DNA of 9,962 nucleotides from the NCBI GenBank assembly GCA_947624465.1, contig CANQKJ010000060.1:1-9962 (forward strand). The letters run 5' to 3'. Positions 1 through 5,882 of the stretch are shown here, one piece after another. Under the pieces are notes generated by a model that had not been told where the DNA came from, ran no database searches, and saw only the letters and a program-made list of their open reading frames with translations. The position numbers and the translations under genes were made by a program. The stretch comes from an uncultured Oscillospiraceae bacterium (GTDB taxonomy: Bacteria > Bacillota > Clostridia > Oscillospirales > Oscillospiraceae). The first letter of the stretch is position 1, and the number at the start of each line of letters is the position of its first letter.

Positions 1-423
1 GTCCACGACCCGGGCAATTACACCTTTGAGATCGGCAGGGGCGAGGTGCTGCGGGACGGGACCGACGTGGCCATCATCGCCAACGGGCTGTTGGTGCCGG
101 AGGCGGTGAAGGCGGGGCAGACGCTGGCGGAGGAGGGTATCTCCGCCATGGTGATCGACATGGCCACCGTCAAGCCCCTGGACGAGGAACTGGTGCTGAG
201 AGCGGCCAGGACCTGCGGGAAGATCGTCACCGCCGAGGAGCACAATATCATCGGCGGGCTGGGCGAGGCGGTGTGCGCGGTGATCGCCGAGAGCGGCATC
301 CCCTGCAAGGTGAAGCGGATCGGCGTCAACGACGAGTTCGGCCACTCCGGGCCGGCGGCCGCGCTGCTCAAGCAGTTCGGTCTCAGCGCGGAGCATATCG
401 CCGAAACGGCCAGATCCCTGTAA
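1..423 (+). CDS. Transketolase, C-terminal subunit (partial, 3' end)
   Basis: The reading frame is open from the first base, so the start lies outside the window; 140 residues remain. The sequence matches the last half of the C-terminal subunit of a split transketolase: the stretch GNYTFEIGRGEVLRDG, then a Rossmann-like domain with IIANGLLVPEA, the MATVKPLD segment, and VTAEEHNIIGGLGEAV near the end. In the family this domain (transketolase C, also in 1-deoxyxylulose-5-phosphate synthase and pyruvate dehydrogenase E1 beta) completes the dimer. The enzyme moves two-carbon ketol units between sugar phosphates in the non-oxidative pentose phosphate pathway, in the cytoplasm, with thiamine diphosphate. 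The short form with a separate N-terminal subunit is common in Clostridia and archaea; the partner gene is expected just upstream but is not visible. A full-length single-chain transketolase or DXS cannot be fully excluded because only the tail is seen. A hairpin follows the stop. Confidence 0.88.
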   Translation, partial: VHDPGNYTFEIGRGEVLRDGTDVAIIANGLLVPEAVKAGQTLAEEGISAMVIDMATVKPLDEELVLRAARTCGKIVTAEEHNIIGGLGEAVCAVIAESGIPCKVKRIGVNDEFGHSGPAAALLKQFGLSAEHIAETARSL

Positions 424-437
424 GCGGAACGAGAGAG

Positions 438-473
438 GAAGCGCGGAGCGGACAGGCCGCTCCGCGCTTCTTT
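438..473 (+). terminator. Rho-independent terminator after transketolase
   Basis: A perfect 14-bp stem (438-451 paired with 457-470) has a five-base loop (ACAGG) and begins 14 bases after the transketolase stop. The T-tail is short (TTT, then GCG), so termination may be only partial. It separates the transketolase gene from the butyrate kinase promoter. Confidence 0.7.
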
Positions 474-487
474 GCGTCCCCGGTCCC

Positions 488-502
488 GGCGGAAAATCCG
501 CC
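488..502. repeat. Short inverted repeat upstream of the buk promoter
   Basis: GGCGGA and TCCGCC flank a three-base AAA centre, 17 bases before the -35 box of the butyrate kinase promoter. It could be an upstream operator or chance palindromy in GC-rich DNA. No regulator family is recognised from it. Confidence 0.3.
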
Positions 503-519
503 CCGGCGGCTGATGACTA

Positions 520-548
520 TTGACAAAATCATCCGCATATGGTAGCGT
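520..548 (+). promoter_or_regulatory. Probable sigma-A promoter of buk
   Basis: A perfect -35 box TTGACA (520-525) is followed after 17 bases by TAGCGT (543-548). The -10 box matches consensus at only 3 of 6 positions, but it is preceded by TGG, which is an extended -10 element and can compensate. Transcription would start near 555, leaving a leader of about 25 bases with the AAGGAG ribosome binding site at 567-572. Confidence 0.6.
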
Positions 549-580
549 GTTTTTAGAACTTTTGATAAGGAGTGGTACCC

Positions 581-1690
581 GTGCCTGATTACAAGATCCT
601 GACCATCAACCCCGGCTCCACCTCTACCAAGATCGCCATTTACGAGGGGACGAACAAGCTGTTTGCCGCCAACGTGGCCCACGACGCCTCGGAGCTGGCC
701 AAGTACGCCGGCATCAGCGACCAGCTCCCCTACCGGGAGCAGACCATCCGCGCCCTGCTGGCCGAGAGCGGCGTCTCTCTGGACGGCGTGGCCGCTGTCG
801 TCGGTCGCGGCGGCGGACTGCTCGCCATGGAGGGCGGCGTGTACGGCCTCAACGAGGTCATGCTGGACCACGCGGTCCGGGGCGCCAACGGCGTCCAGCA
901 CCCCGCCCAGCTCGGCCCCCAGCTGGCCAAAAAGTTCGCCGACGAGATCGGCTGCCGCGCCTTCGTGGTCAATCCCCCCGACACCGACGAGCTCCAGCCC
1001 CTGGCCCGGATGACCGGCGTCAAGGGCGTCTACCGCAACGTACATCTCCACGCCCTGAACCTGAAGGAGACCGCCATCCAGCACGCCGCCAAGATGGGCA
1101 AAAAGTATGAGGACTGCAACTTTGTGGTGTGCCACATCGGCGGCGGCATCTCCGTGTCCGCCCACCGGAAGGGCCGCATGATCGACGGCAACGACATTGT
1201 CGGCGGCGACGGCCCCATGGCCCCCACCCGCTGCGGCGCGGTGCCGGCGGCGGAACTGATCGACTACTGCTTCTCCGGCGTGGACAAGAAGACCGCCAAG
1301 GCCCTCTGCACCAAGACCGGCGGCTTTGTCAGCCTGCTGGGCACCTCCGACGCCATCGAGGTCTCCGAGCGGGCCGCCAAGGGGGAGAAGGTCCCCTATC
1401 TGGCCTGGAACGCCATGATCTATCAGATCACCAAGGAGATCGGCGCCATGGCGGCGGCCCTCCACGGCCAGGTGGACGGCATCCTGCTGGGCGGCGGCAT
1501 GGTCCACAACAAGGAGCTGGTGGCCAAGATCACCGAGGCCTGCTCCTTCATCGCCCCCGTCACCGCCTATCCCGGCGAGTTCGAGATGGAGGCCATGGCC
1601 GCCGGCGCCATCCGCGTCCTCTCCGGCCAGGAGCAGGAGAAGACCTATACCGGAAAGCTGTGCTGGGACCGGGCCGACTTTGAGGACTGA
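581..1690 (+). CDS. buk: Butyrate kinase
   Basis: This is a 369-residue cytoplasmic kinase of the acetate/butyrate kinase (ASKHA) family. It makes butyrate and ATP from butyryl phosphate and ADP. The N-terminal phosphate-binding signature NPGSTSTK is at residues 10-17, the second signature (CHIGGGISVSAHRKGRMID) at about 184-202, and a C-terminal nucleotide-binding segment (DGILLGGGMVHN) follows, with SFIAPVTAYPGEFEMEAMA near the end. The length is close to the usual 355. The start is GTG at 581: AAGGAG (567-572) lies eight bases before it, while a GTG at 572 in the same frame overlaps that site and is unlikely. The usual partner, phosphate butyryltransferase (ptb), is not adjacent; instead a phosphopantetheinyl transferase gene follows 9 bases later. 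The residues after the second signature (GNDIVGGDGPMAPTRCGAVP) look divergent from classical Clostridium Buk, so another short or branched acyl phosphate (for example isobutyryl) is a possible substrate. Confidence 0.9.
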   Translation: MPDYKILTINPGSTSTKIAIYEGTNKLFAANVAHDASELAKYAGISDQLPYREQTIRALLAESGVSLDGVAAVVGRGGGLLAMEGGVYGLNEVMLDHAVRGANGVQHPAQLGPQLAKKFADEIGCRAFVVNPPDTDELQPLARMTGVKGVYRNVHLHALNLKETAIQHAAKMGKKYEDCNFVVCHIGGGISVSAHRKGRMIDGNDIVGGDGPMAPTRCGAVPAAELIDYCFSGVDKKTAKALCTKTGGFVSLLGTSDAIEVSERAAKGEKVPYLAWNAMIYQITKEIGAMAAALHGQVDGILLGGGMVHNKELVAKITEACSFIAPVTAYPGEFEMEAMAAGAIRVLSGQEQEKTYTGKLCWDRADFED

Positions 1691-1699
1691 GGCCGCCCC

Positions 1700-2296
1700 A
1701 TGGACACCGTCACCGTCTACCTCCTGAACGCCAGAGCGCTGGCGGGGAGGGAGGAGACCTGCCTGCCGCTGCTCACCCCGAAGCGGCGGCGGGCGGCGGA
1801 AGCCTATAAACATGAGAGCGCCCGGCTGCGGACCATCGCCGCCGGGCTGCTTTTGCGCGACGTGCTGGGGGTGCAGGACGACGCCGACCTCATCTATAAC
1901 GAGTTCGGCAAGCCCGCCCTGGCCGCCGGGAGGCCCTGCTTCAACCTGTCCGACGGGGGGGATTGGGCCGCCCTGGCGGTGGCGGACTTCCCTGTGGGGG
2001 TGGACCTGGAGCCGCTGCGGGAGGACTGGCCCGCCGGGCTGCGCCGGTGCTTCCTGCCGGACGAGCTGGCCTGGCTGGACGAGGGACCCGCCGCCGAGCG
2101 GTTTTGGGTCCTCTGGACCCGGCTGGAGGCCGTCCTCAAGGCCAGGGGAACCGGCTTCGCCCTGCGGGAGCGCACCGTCCCCCTGCTGGAGGACGGGAGG
2201 CCCTGGTACTTCAAAAACGCCGTCCACGCCGGCTGTATGCTGGCCTGCGCCGCCCCGGCGCCCTTTGAGCTGCGGCTGACGGAGCGGCGCCTCTAA
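1700..2296 (+). CDS. 4'-phosphopantetheinyl transferase, Sfp-type superfamily
   Basis: This is a 198-residue protein, shorter than Sfp (about 224). Members move the 4'-phosphopantetheine arm of CoA onto a conserved serine of carrier proteins (fatty acid ACP, or PKS/NRPS carrier domains) in the cytoplasm. Motifs in order: FGKPAL at 69-74, FNLSDGGDWAALAV at 81-94, the magnesium-binding GVDLEPL at 100-106 (Asp102 and Glu104), and WTRLEAVLKARGTGF at 139-153 (Glu143 and Lys147). Two departures from Sfp are visible: Asp replaces the usual His in the SHSG motif, and Leu142 stands where Sfp has Lys150; the catalytic acidic residues are kept. The ATG at 1700 is 9 bases after the buk stop with only a weak purine-rich site (GAGG, 1682-1685 or nearby), so translation probably depends on coupling to buk. 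No PKS, NRPS or carrier protein gene lies in the window. The family call is firm; the carrier target is unknown. Confidence 0.85.
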   Translation: MDTVTVYLLNARALAGREETCLPLLTPKRRRAAEAYKHESARLRTIAAGLLLRDVLGVQDDADLIYNEFGKPALAAGRPCFNLSDGGDWAALAVADFPVGVDLEPLREDWPAGLRRCFLPDELAWLDEGPAAERFWVLWTRLEAVLKARGTGFALRERTVPLLEDGRPWYFKNAVHAGCMLACAAPAPFELRLTERRL

Positions 2297-2303
2297 GACG
2301 CGG

Positions 2304-2351
2304 AGAGACCCCCGGTCCTACGGGACCGGGGGTCTCTTTTGCTTTTTTTGG
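2304..2351 (+). terminator. Strong rho-independent terminator after the PPTase gene
   Basis: A perfect 15-bp stem (2304-2318 paired with 2323-2337) is closed by a C(TACG)G tetraloop, a member of the very stable UNCG class, and is followed by TTT, GC and a run of seven T. It ends the buk-PPTase transcript. It lies between two convergent genes; the - strand side has no matching T-run, so it should act mainly on the + strand. Confidence 0.93.
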
Positions 2352-2358
2352 CGGCCGC

Positions 2359-3237
2359 TCAGAGCCGCTCCCACAGCAGCAGGTCATCCTCGAACCGGGC
2401 GGAGAGCTTCCCCGTATCCTTCAGCCAGGCCAGGTAGGAGCGCACGGTGCTGCCCACCAGCGCGTACTGCTCAAAAGTCATGGTCAGCCCATAGCGGGCG
2501 AAGAGCTTTTGCAGGATGACCTCGAAGGTCAAAGGCTCCGCGCACAGGCCCGTGACGGTCTCCGCGATCTCCCACACCTTGTCGATATTGTATTGGGCCA
2601 GGGGGGCGATGTCCTCCGCCGGCTCCGCGTGGGCGGGGATGTACAGCCTTGCCTCCATGCCCTTGACCTTTTCCAGGGTGTCCAGATAGGCGGCCACATC
2701 GTACACGAAGCCGATCTGGTACTTGTCCAGGGTCTCCCGGCTGGACAGGCAGTCGGCCAGGTAGACCACGCCGTCCGGGGCCCGGAAGCCCGCCATGTCG
2801 AAGAAGTGCCCCGGCAAGGGGAGCAGTTCGAACCCCTCCGGCAGGACGGCCTGGGTCAGCTCCTCCGCTGCGCTGGGCTGGGCCAGCAAAAACTTGTGCC
2901 GCAGGTCCCCGAAGGGATAGCCCCCGTAGAGGAAGGCGGGCTCCAGGATGGGGTGGACGGTGAAGTCCCGCTCGATGCCGGGGGCGTAGATCCTGCAGCC
3001 GGTCTGCTTTTGCAGGTACTGGTTGCCGCCGATGTGGTCGGCGTTGGAGTGGGTGTTGTAAATGGCCTCCAGCGTCCAGCCGTTGGCGTCCAGGTGCTGG
3101 CGGACCTTCCGGCCGGCGTCCTTGTCGCTGCCGCTGTCGATGAGGCAGACCTGGTCTCCGCCCAGCTTCACCAGCCCGATCCTGGCGGGACTCTGGACGT
3201 AATAGCAGCGCTCGGAGACCTGGATCAGCTCATACAT
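2359..3237 (-). CDS. MBL-fold metallo-hydrolase with variant HxNxDH motif
   Basis: This 292-residue protein has the metallo-beta-lactamase fold and no signal peptide. Family hallmarks are LIDSGSD (32-38), THSNADHIGGN (62-72), LPGHFFD (141-147), YLADCLSS (159-166) and IPAHAEP (200-206). In the canonical motif HxHxDH the second His binds metal; here the motif is His63-Ser-Asn65-Ala-Asp67-His68. The other ligands (His63, Asp67, His68, His144, Asp162, His203) are present, so a mono- or altered dinuclear site is likely. About 75 residues at the C-terminus look like the winged-helix tail of many MBL hydrolases (LACTB2-like). Members cleave thioesters, phosphodiesters, lactones and others; the substrate here cannot be told. 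The start at 3237 has a strong AAAAGGAGG (3255-3247) nine bases upstream, inside the end of the PatB-like gene, and the genes overlap by 8 bases, so translation is coupled. It is last in a three-gene operon. Confidence 0.85.
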   Translation of the reverse strand: MYELIQVSERCYYVQSPARIGLVKLGGDQVCLIDSGSDKDAGRKVRQHLDANGWTLEAIYNTHSNADHIGGNQYLQKQTGCRIYAPGIERDFTVHPILEPAFLYGGYPFGDLRHKFLLAQPSAAEELTQAVLPEGFELLPLPGHFFDMAGFRAPDGVVYLADCLSSRETLDKYQIGFVYDVAAYLDTLEKVKGMEARLYIPAHAEPAEDIAPLAQYNIDKVWEIAETVTGLCAEPLTFEVILQKLFARYGLTMTFEQYALVGSTVRSYLAWLKDTGKLSARFEDDLLLWERL

Positions 3238-4411
3238 GGGAGTGCCCCTCCTTTTGCCAGGCGTTTACGCCCCGTTTCAGCCGGTCCAGGCCGTCCAGCA
3301 GCCGGGAGCGGGGACAGGCGATGTTCATGCGCAGGAAGCTCCTTCCCGCCCCGCCGTACTGGCCGCCCTCGGACAGGTACAGCCCGGTCCTGGCCCGGAT
3401 GAAGCCGGCCAGGGGGGCGGCGTCGTCACAGAGGGCGCCGCAGTCCAGCCACAGCAGATAGGTGGCCTCCGAGGGGGTGAGCCGGACCTGGGGCAGTTCG
3501 GCGGCCAGGAAGTCCCGGACGGCCCGCTTGTTCTCATACAGATAGGCCCGCAGCTGGTCCAGCCAGGGGCCGCCCCGGGTGAAGGCGGCGATGGAGGCGT
3601 CGGCGGCAAAGGCGTTCCCCTCGGCCACCTCGTCGGTGTTGAGGCCCCGCCACACCTTGTGGCGCAGGAAGGGGTCTGGCACCGACACGGCGGCGGTCTG
3701 GAGCCCCGCCATGTTGAAGCACTTGGTGGGGGCCATGCAGGTGACGCTGTTCAAGCGGCAGTCCTCCGACGCGGAGGCGAAGGGGACGTACTCTCTGCCG
3801 GGGTCGGTGAGGTCGCAGTGGATCTCGTCGGAGAGGACGACGACGCGGTGTTTCCGGCAGAGCCTGCCCACCTCCGCCAGAGTCTCCCTGTCCCATATTT
3901 TGCCCACCGGATTATGGGGGTTGCACAAAATCATGAGGGTGGTCTGGGGGTCGGACAGATCCCGCTCCAGACGGGCAAAATCCATGTCATAGACGCCGTT
4001 TTCACAGCGCAAAGGGCTCTCTAAGACGTTCCGCCCGTTGTTGACGACGGAGTTGAAAAAGATGTTGTACACCGGGGTTTGGATCAGCACGTTCTCCCCC
4101 GGCGTAGTCAGTTTCCGCACCACGCTGGAGATGGCGGGCACCACCCCGGTGCAGAAGACGAGCCAGTCCCGCTCCAGTTGGAAGCGGTGGCGTTCCCGCC
4201 ACCAGCCCATGTAGGCCTCCGCCCACTCGTCGGGGACGATGGAGTAGCCGAACACCCCGTGATCCAGCCGCTTTTGCAGAGCCTCCCGGATACAGGGGGC
4301 GGCGGGGAAGTCCATGTCCGCCACCCACATGGGCAGCTCGTCCGGCCCCACGTCCCATTTCAGGGACTGGGCGCCCCGGCGGTCGACGAGGGCGTCAAAA
4401 TCGTATTTCAT
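3230..4411 (-). CDS. MalY/PatB-type PLP-dependent C-S lyase (class I/II aminotransferase fold)
   Basis: This 393-residue cytoplasmic enzyme carries pyridoxal phosphate. PatB/MalY proteins cleave the C-S bond of cystathionine, cysteine or cysteine conjugates to pyruvate, ammonia and a thiol. Visible motifs: PMWVADMDF (27-35), VFGYS (53-57), ILCNPHNPVG (161-170), SDEIHCDLT (194-202), the Schiff-base lysine in APTKCFNMAGL (Lys230), and FLRMNIACP near the C-terminus with the carboxylate-binding Arg. The length is typical (about 390). The start at 4411 follows AAGGTGAG (4421-4414), which overlaps the stop of the upstream DUF3737 gene; the gap is 3 bases. It lies between the DUF3737 gene and an MBL hydrolase that starts inside its last codons. 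A second diverged copy lies at 8499-9701. Annotation as plain aminotransferase or cystathionine beta-lyase is possible; the exact substrate is not visible. Confidence 0.88.
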   Translation of the reverse strand: MKYDFDALVDRRGAQSLKWDVGPDELPMWVADMDFPAAPCIREALQKRLDHGVFGYSIVPDEWAEAYMGWWRERHRFQLERDWLVFCTGVVPAISSVVRKLTTPGENVLIQTPVYNIFFNSVVNNGRNVLESPLRCENGVYDMDFARLERDLSDPQTTLMILCNPHNPVGKIWDRETLAEVGRLCRKHRVVVLSDEIHCDLTDPGREYVPFASASEDCRLNSVTCMAPTKCFNMAGLQTAAVSVPDPFLRHKVWRGLNTDEVAEGNAFAADASIAAFTRGGPWLDQLRAYLYENKRAVRDFLAAELPQVRLTPSEATYLLWLDCGALCDDAAPLAGFIRARTGLYLSEGGQYGGAGRSFLRMNIACPRSRLLDGLDRLKRGVNAWQKEGHSHV

Positions 4412-4414
4412 GGC

Positions 4415-5263
4415 TCACCTTGCGTCCCGGCAGACGATGACCGTTTTGGAGGGGTCCACCTTGTCCCTCTCGATGGTCAGCTCCCCGATGGAGGCGGCCC
4501 GGATGGTGCCGCCGGAGGGGTTCAGCACGCTGTCCACATGGGAGGTGATGTCGGCGTCCACGGTGGAGTACTCGAAGGCCAGGGTGGTGTTGATGAGCTT
4601 GCAGTTCTTCATCACCAGATTGTCGATATAGCAGAGGCCCTGGAGGCTCTCGATGGTGCAGTTCACCAGCGTCAGGTTTTTGGCGTTCCAGCCCAGGTAT
4701 TCCCCGGAAATAAAGGAGTCATAGACCGTCACGTTCTCGCTGTTCCAGAAGGAGTCCTTGGACAGCATATGGGCGCCCCGGATGGTGACGTTCTTCGCCC
4801 CGTCAAAGGAGTAATTGCCCACCAGGGTGAAGCCGTCGACGTCCACGTTCTCGCAGTTCATGGCCAGGTAGTCGCCCTTGGCGTGGACGTTCTCCAGGCG
4901 CACGTTTTTGCAGCTCCACAGGGTCTCGGCGGCGTTGGGGAGCTGGACATTCTTCAGGGTGAGCCCGTCGCACCGGCGGAAGTTCTTGGGGGCCTCGATG
5001 ACGGCGTCCTCCACCAGAATGTCGTCGGTATACCACACCCCGGCCCGGGCCATCTCGAACCAGGTGCAGTTGTGGGCTTTGACGTGCTTGCAGTACCAGA
5101 GGGGGTATTTCCACTTGAACATGGAGCCCCACAGTTCGATGTCCCGGCTCTCCTTCAGGGGGGACTCCCCGTCGTCGAAAATGGTGTCGTAGATCTTCAG
5201 GCCGCGGGACATGAACAGGGCCCGCTCCCCGGTGAGGAACTGCTGGCGGATCTCGTTGGACAT
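4415..5263 (-). CDS. DUF3737 family beta-helix protein, function unknown
   Basis: This 282-residue protein matches what I recall of DUF3737: the start MSNEIRQQFLTGERALFMSR, then successive rungs of about 20 residues such as LWSCKNVRLENVHAKGDYLA, FWNSENVTVYDSFISGEYLG and WNAKNLTLVNCTIESLQGL. These regular N- and V/L-spaced rungs suggest a single-stranded right-handed parallel beta-helix over roughly residues 30-250. There is no signal peptide or membrane segment, so it is probably cytoplasmic. No catalytic signature is recognised. The frame is open much further upstream (to 5788) but that part crosses the promoter and the opposite-strand genes; the ATG at 5263 gives the conserved family N-terminus, with a modest AGAGAG site (about 5276-5271) before it. 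It is the first gene of the operon with the PatB-like and MBL genes, which suggests a shared but unknown job. Confidence 0.82.
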   Translation of the reverse strand: MSNEIRQQFLTGERALFMSRGLKIYDTIFDDGESPLKESRDIELWGSMFKWKYPLWYCKHVKAHNCTWFEMARAGVWYTDDILVEDAVIEAPKNFRRCDGLTLKNVQLPNAAETLWSCKNVRLENVHAKGDYLAMNCENVDVDGFTLVGNYSFDGAKNVTIRGAHMLSKDSFWNSENVTVYDSFISGEYLGWNAKNLTLVNCTIESLQGLCYIDNLVMKNCKLINTTLAFEYSTVDADITSHVDSVLNPSGGTIRAASIGELTIERDKVDPSKTVIVCRDAR

Positions 5264-5290
5264 GGTAAAACTCTCTGCCTTTGCTCTGAA

Positions 5291-5310
5291 ATTCCGGCGT
5301 GCCGGTGAAT
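5291..5310. repeat. Palindrome in the leader of the DUF3737 operon
   Basis: CCGGC (5294-5298) and GCCGG (5301-5305) around a GT centre, with ATT and AAT partly extending the arms. It lies just downstream of the predicted transcription start (near 5311) of the - strand operon, where an operator or a leader hairpin would act. The function is not known. Confidence 0.35.
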
Positions 5311-5317
5311 TTGTCCC

Positions 5318-5346
5318 ATTATACAGCCCTTCGGGGCGAATTGCAA
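5318..5346 (-). promoter_or_regulatory. Sigma-A promoter of the DUF3737-PatB-MBL operon
   Basis: On the - strand, TTGCAA (5346-5341; 4 of 6 to TTGACA) is followed after exactly 17 bases by a perfect TATAAT (5323-5318). Predicted start of transcription is near 5311, giving a leader of about 48 bases before the ATG at 5263. No convincing sigma-A promoter for the divergent lysis cassette was found in the same gap. Confidence 0.78.
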
Positions 5347-5376
5347 TGATTTGTTTCGCGCCGGTGTTGCCCCGAA
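5330..5376. promoter_or_regulatory. Inverted repeat spanning the -35 region of the divergent intergenic gap
   Basis: TTCGGGGC (5330-5337) and its complement GCCCCGAA (5369-5376) are 31 bases apart and bracket the -35 box of the DUF3737 promoter. The left half is part of a local palindrome, TTCG-GGG-CGAA (5330-5340), in the spacer. The arrangement would suit a repressor binding two sites between divergent genes, but no regulator gene is present and chance is possible. Confidence 0.35.
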
Positions 5377-5428
5377 ACGTGAACTCTCCGCCCTGTTCTT
5401 TCCGCCCTGTTTGGGGGGGTGAGCAAAC

Positions 5429-5680
5429 ATGGAGAGCGTCATCGTGGGGGCGCTGGCGCTGATCGGGACCCTGGCGGGCACCTATTTCGCCAACCGGAAG
5501 AGCGCGGCCATCATCGCCTACCGGCTGGAGGCGCTGGAGAAAAAGGTCCAGGCCCACAACAGCCTGGTGGAGCGGACCTACCGCCTGGAGGAACAGAGCG
5601 CCCTGCAGGAGGAGAAGCTGAAGGCGGCCAACCACCGCATCAGCGATCTGATGGAACAGGTAATGAGAAAGGGAGAGTGA
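5429..5680 (+). CDS. Small N-anchored coiled-coil protein of a phage-type lysis cassette
   Basis: This 83-residue protein has one N-terminal hydrophobic segment (about residues 3-21, ESVIVGALALIGTLAGTYFA) followed by a charged heptad-rich region (about 30-80, with RLEALEKKVQAHN and RLEEQSALQEEKLKAAN) that should form a coiled coil. Proteins of this build commonly sit just before holin and endolysin genes in clostridial prophages; they are loosely like XhlA, although XhlA has its membrane segment at the other end. The role is not established; it may help holin or endolysin function at the membrane. The start ATG at 5429 is preceded by GGGGGTGAG (about 5415-5423). It is the first gene of the cassette; the next begins 4 bases after its stop. 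Confidence 0.7.
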   Translation: MESVIVGALALIGTLAGTYFANRKSAAIIAYRLEALEKKVQAHNSLVERTYRLEEQSALQEEKLKAANHRISDLMEQVMRKGE

Positions 5681-5684
5681 GCGC

Positions 5685-5882
5685 ATGGAACTGTTGAAAA
5701 AGCGGCTGGCCAATCTGCTGACGGTCAAATCCCTGGTGACGGTGATCCTCACCGTGGTGTTTGCCGTGCTGACCTGTATGGGCCGCATCGACCAAAGCTA
5801 TATGACCATCTACACCGTCATCATCTCGTTCTACTTTGGCGTGCAGACCACCAAAGAGAGCGCCGGGGGCGGGGCGGAATGA
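5685..5882 (+). CDS. Holin-like small membrane protein
   Basis: This 65-residue protein has a basic N-terminus (KKR), two predicted membrane helices (about 15-33 and 40-55, SLVTVILTVVFAVLTCMG and YMTIYTVIISFYFGV) and a short hydrophilic tail. Size, topology, the LANLLTVKSLVT start and position directly before an endolysin fit a class II-type phage holin, which makes holes in the cytoplasmic membrane so that the endolysin reaches the wall. The start at 5685 has GGGAG (5671-5675) upstream. Its TGA overlaps the endolysin ATG (ATGA), a sign of coupled translation. Holins share little sequence, so the call rests mainly on topology and context. Confidence 0.75.
   Translation: MELLKKRLANLLTVKSLVTVILTVVFAVLTCMGRIDQSYMTIYTVIISFYFGVQTTKESAGGGAE

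Noticed and set aside
572..580. GTG at 572 as the butyrate kinase start
   Set aside because: It overlaps the AAGGAG ribosome binding site; GTG at 581 has correct spacing and gives the usual N-terminus.
383..2227. 614-codon open frame on the - strand opposite buk and the PPTase gene
   Set aside because: It is the complement-strand shadow of GC-rich genes: low-complexity Gly/Ala/Val/His-rich translation, no family features, and it spans a terminator and a promoter.
4079..5308. 409-codon open frame on the + strand opposite DUF3737 and the first PatB-like gene
   Set aside because: Antisense shadow; it crosses two real genes and has no start context or recognisable domain.
5264..5788. N-terminal extension of the DUF3737 frame up to 5788
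   Set aside because: It would run through the operon promoter and overlap two opposite-strand lysis genes; the family N-terminus begins at the ATG at 5263.
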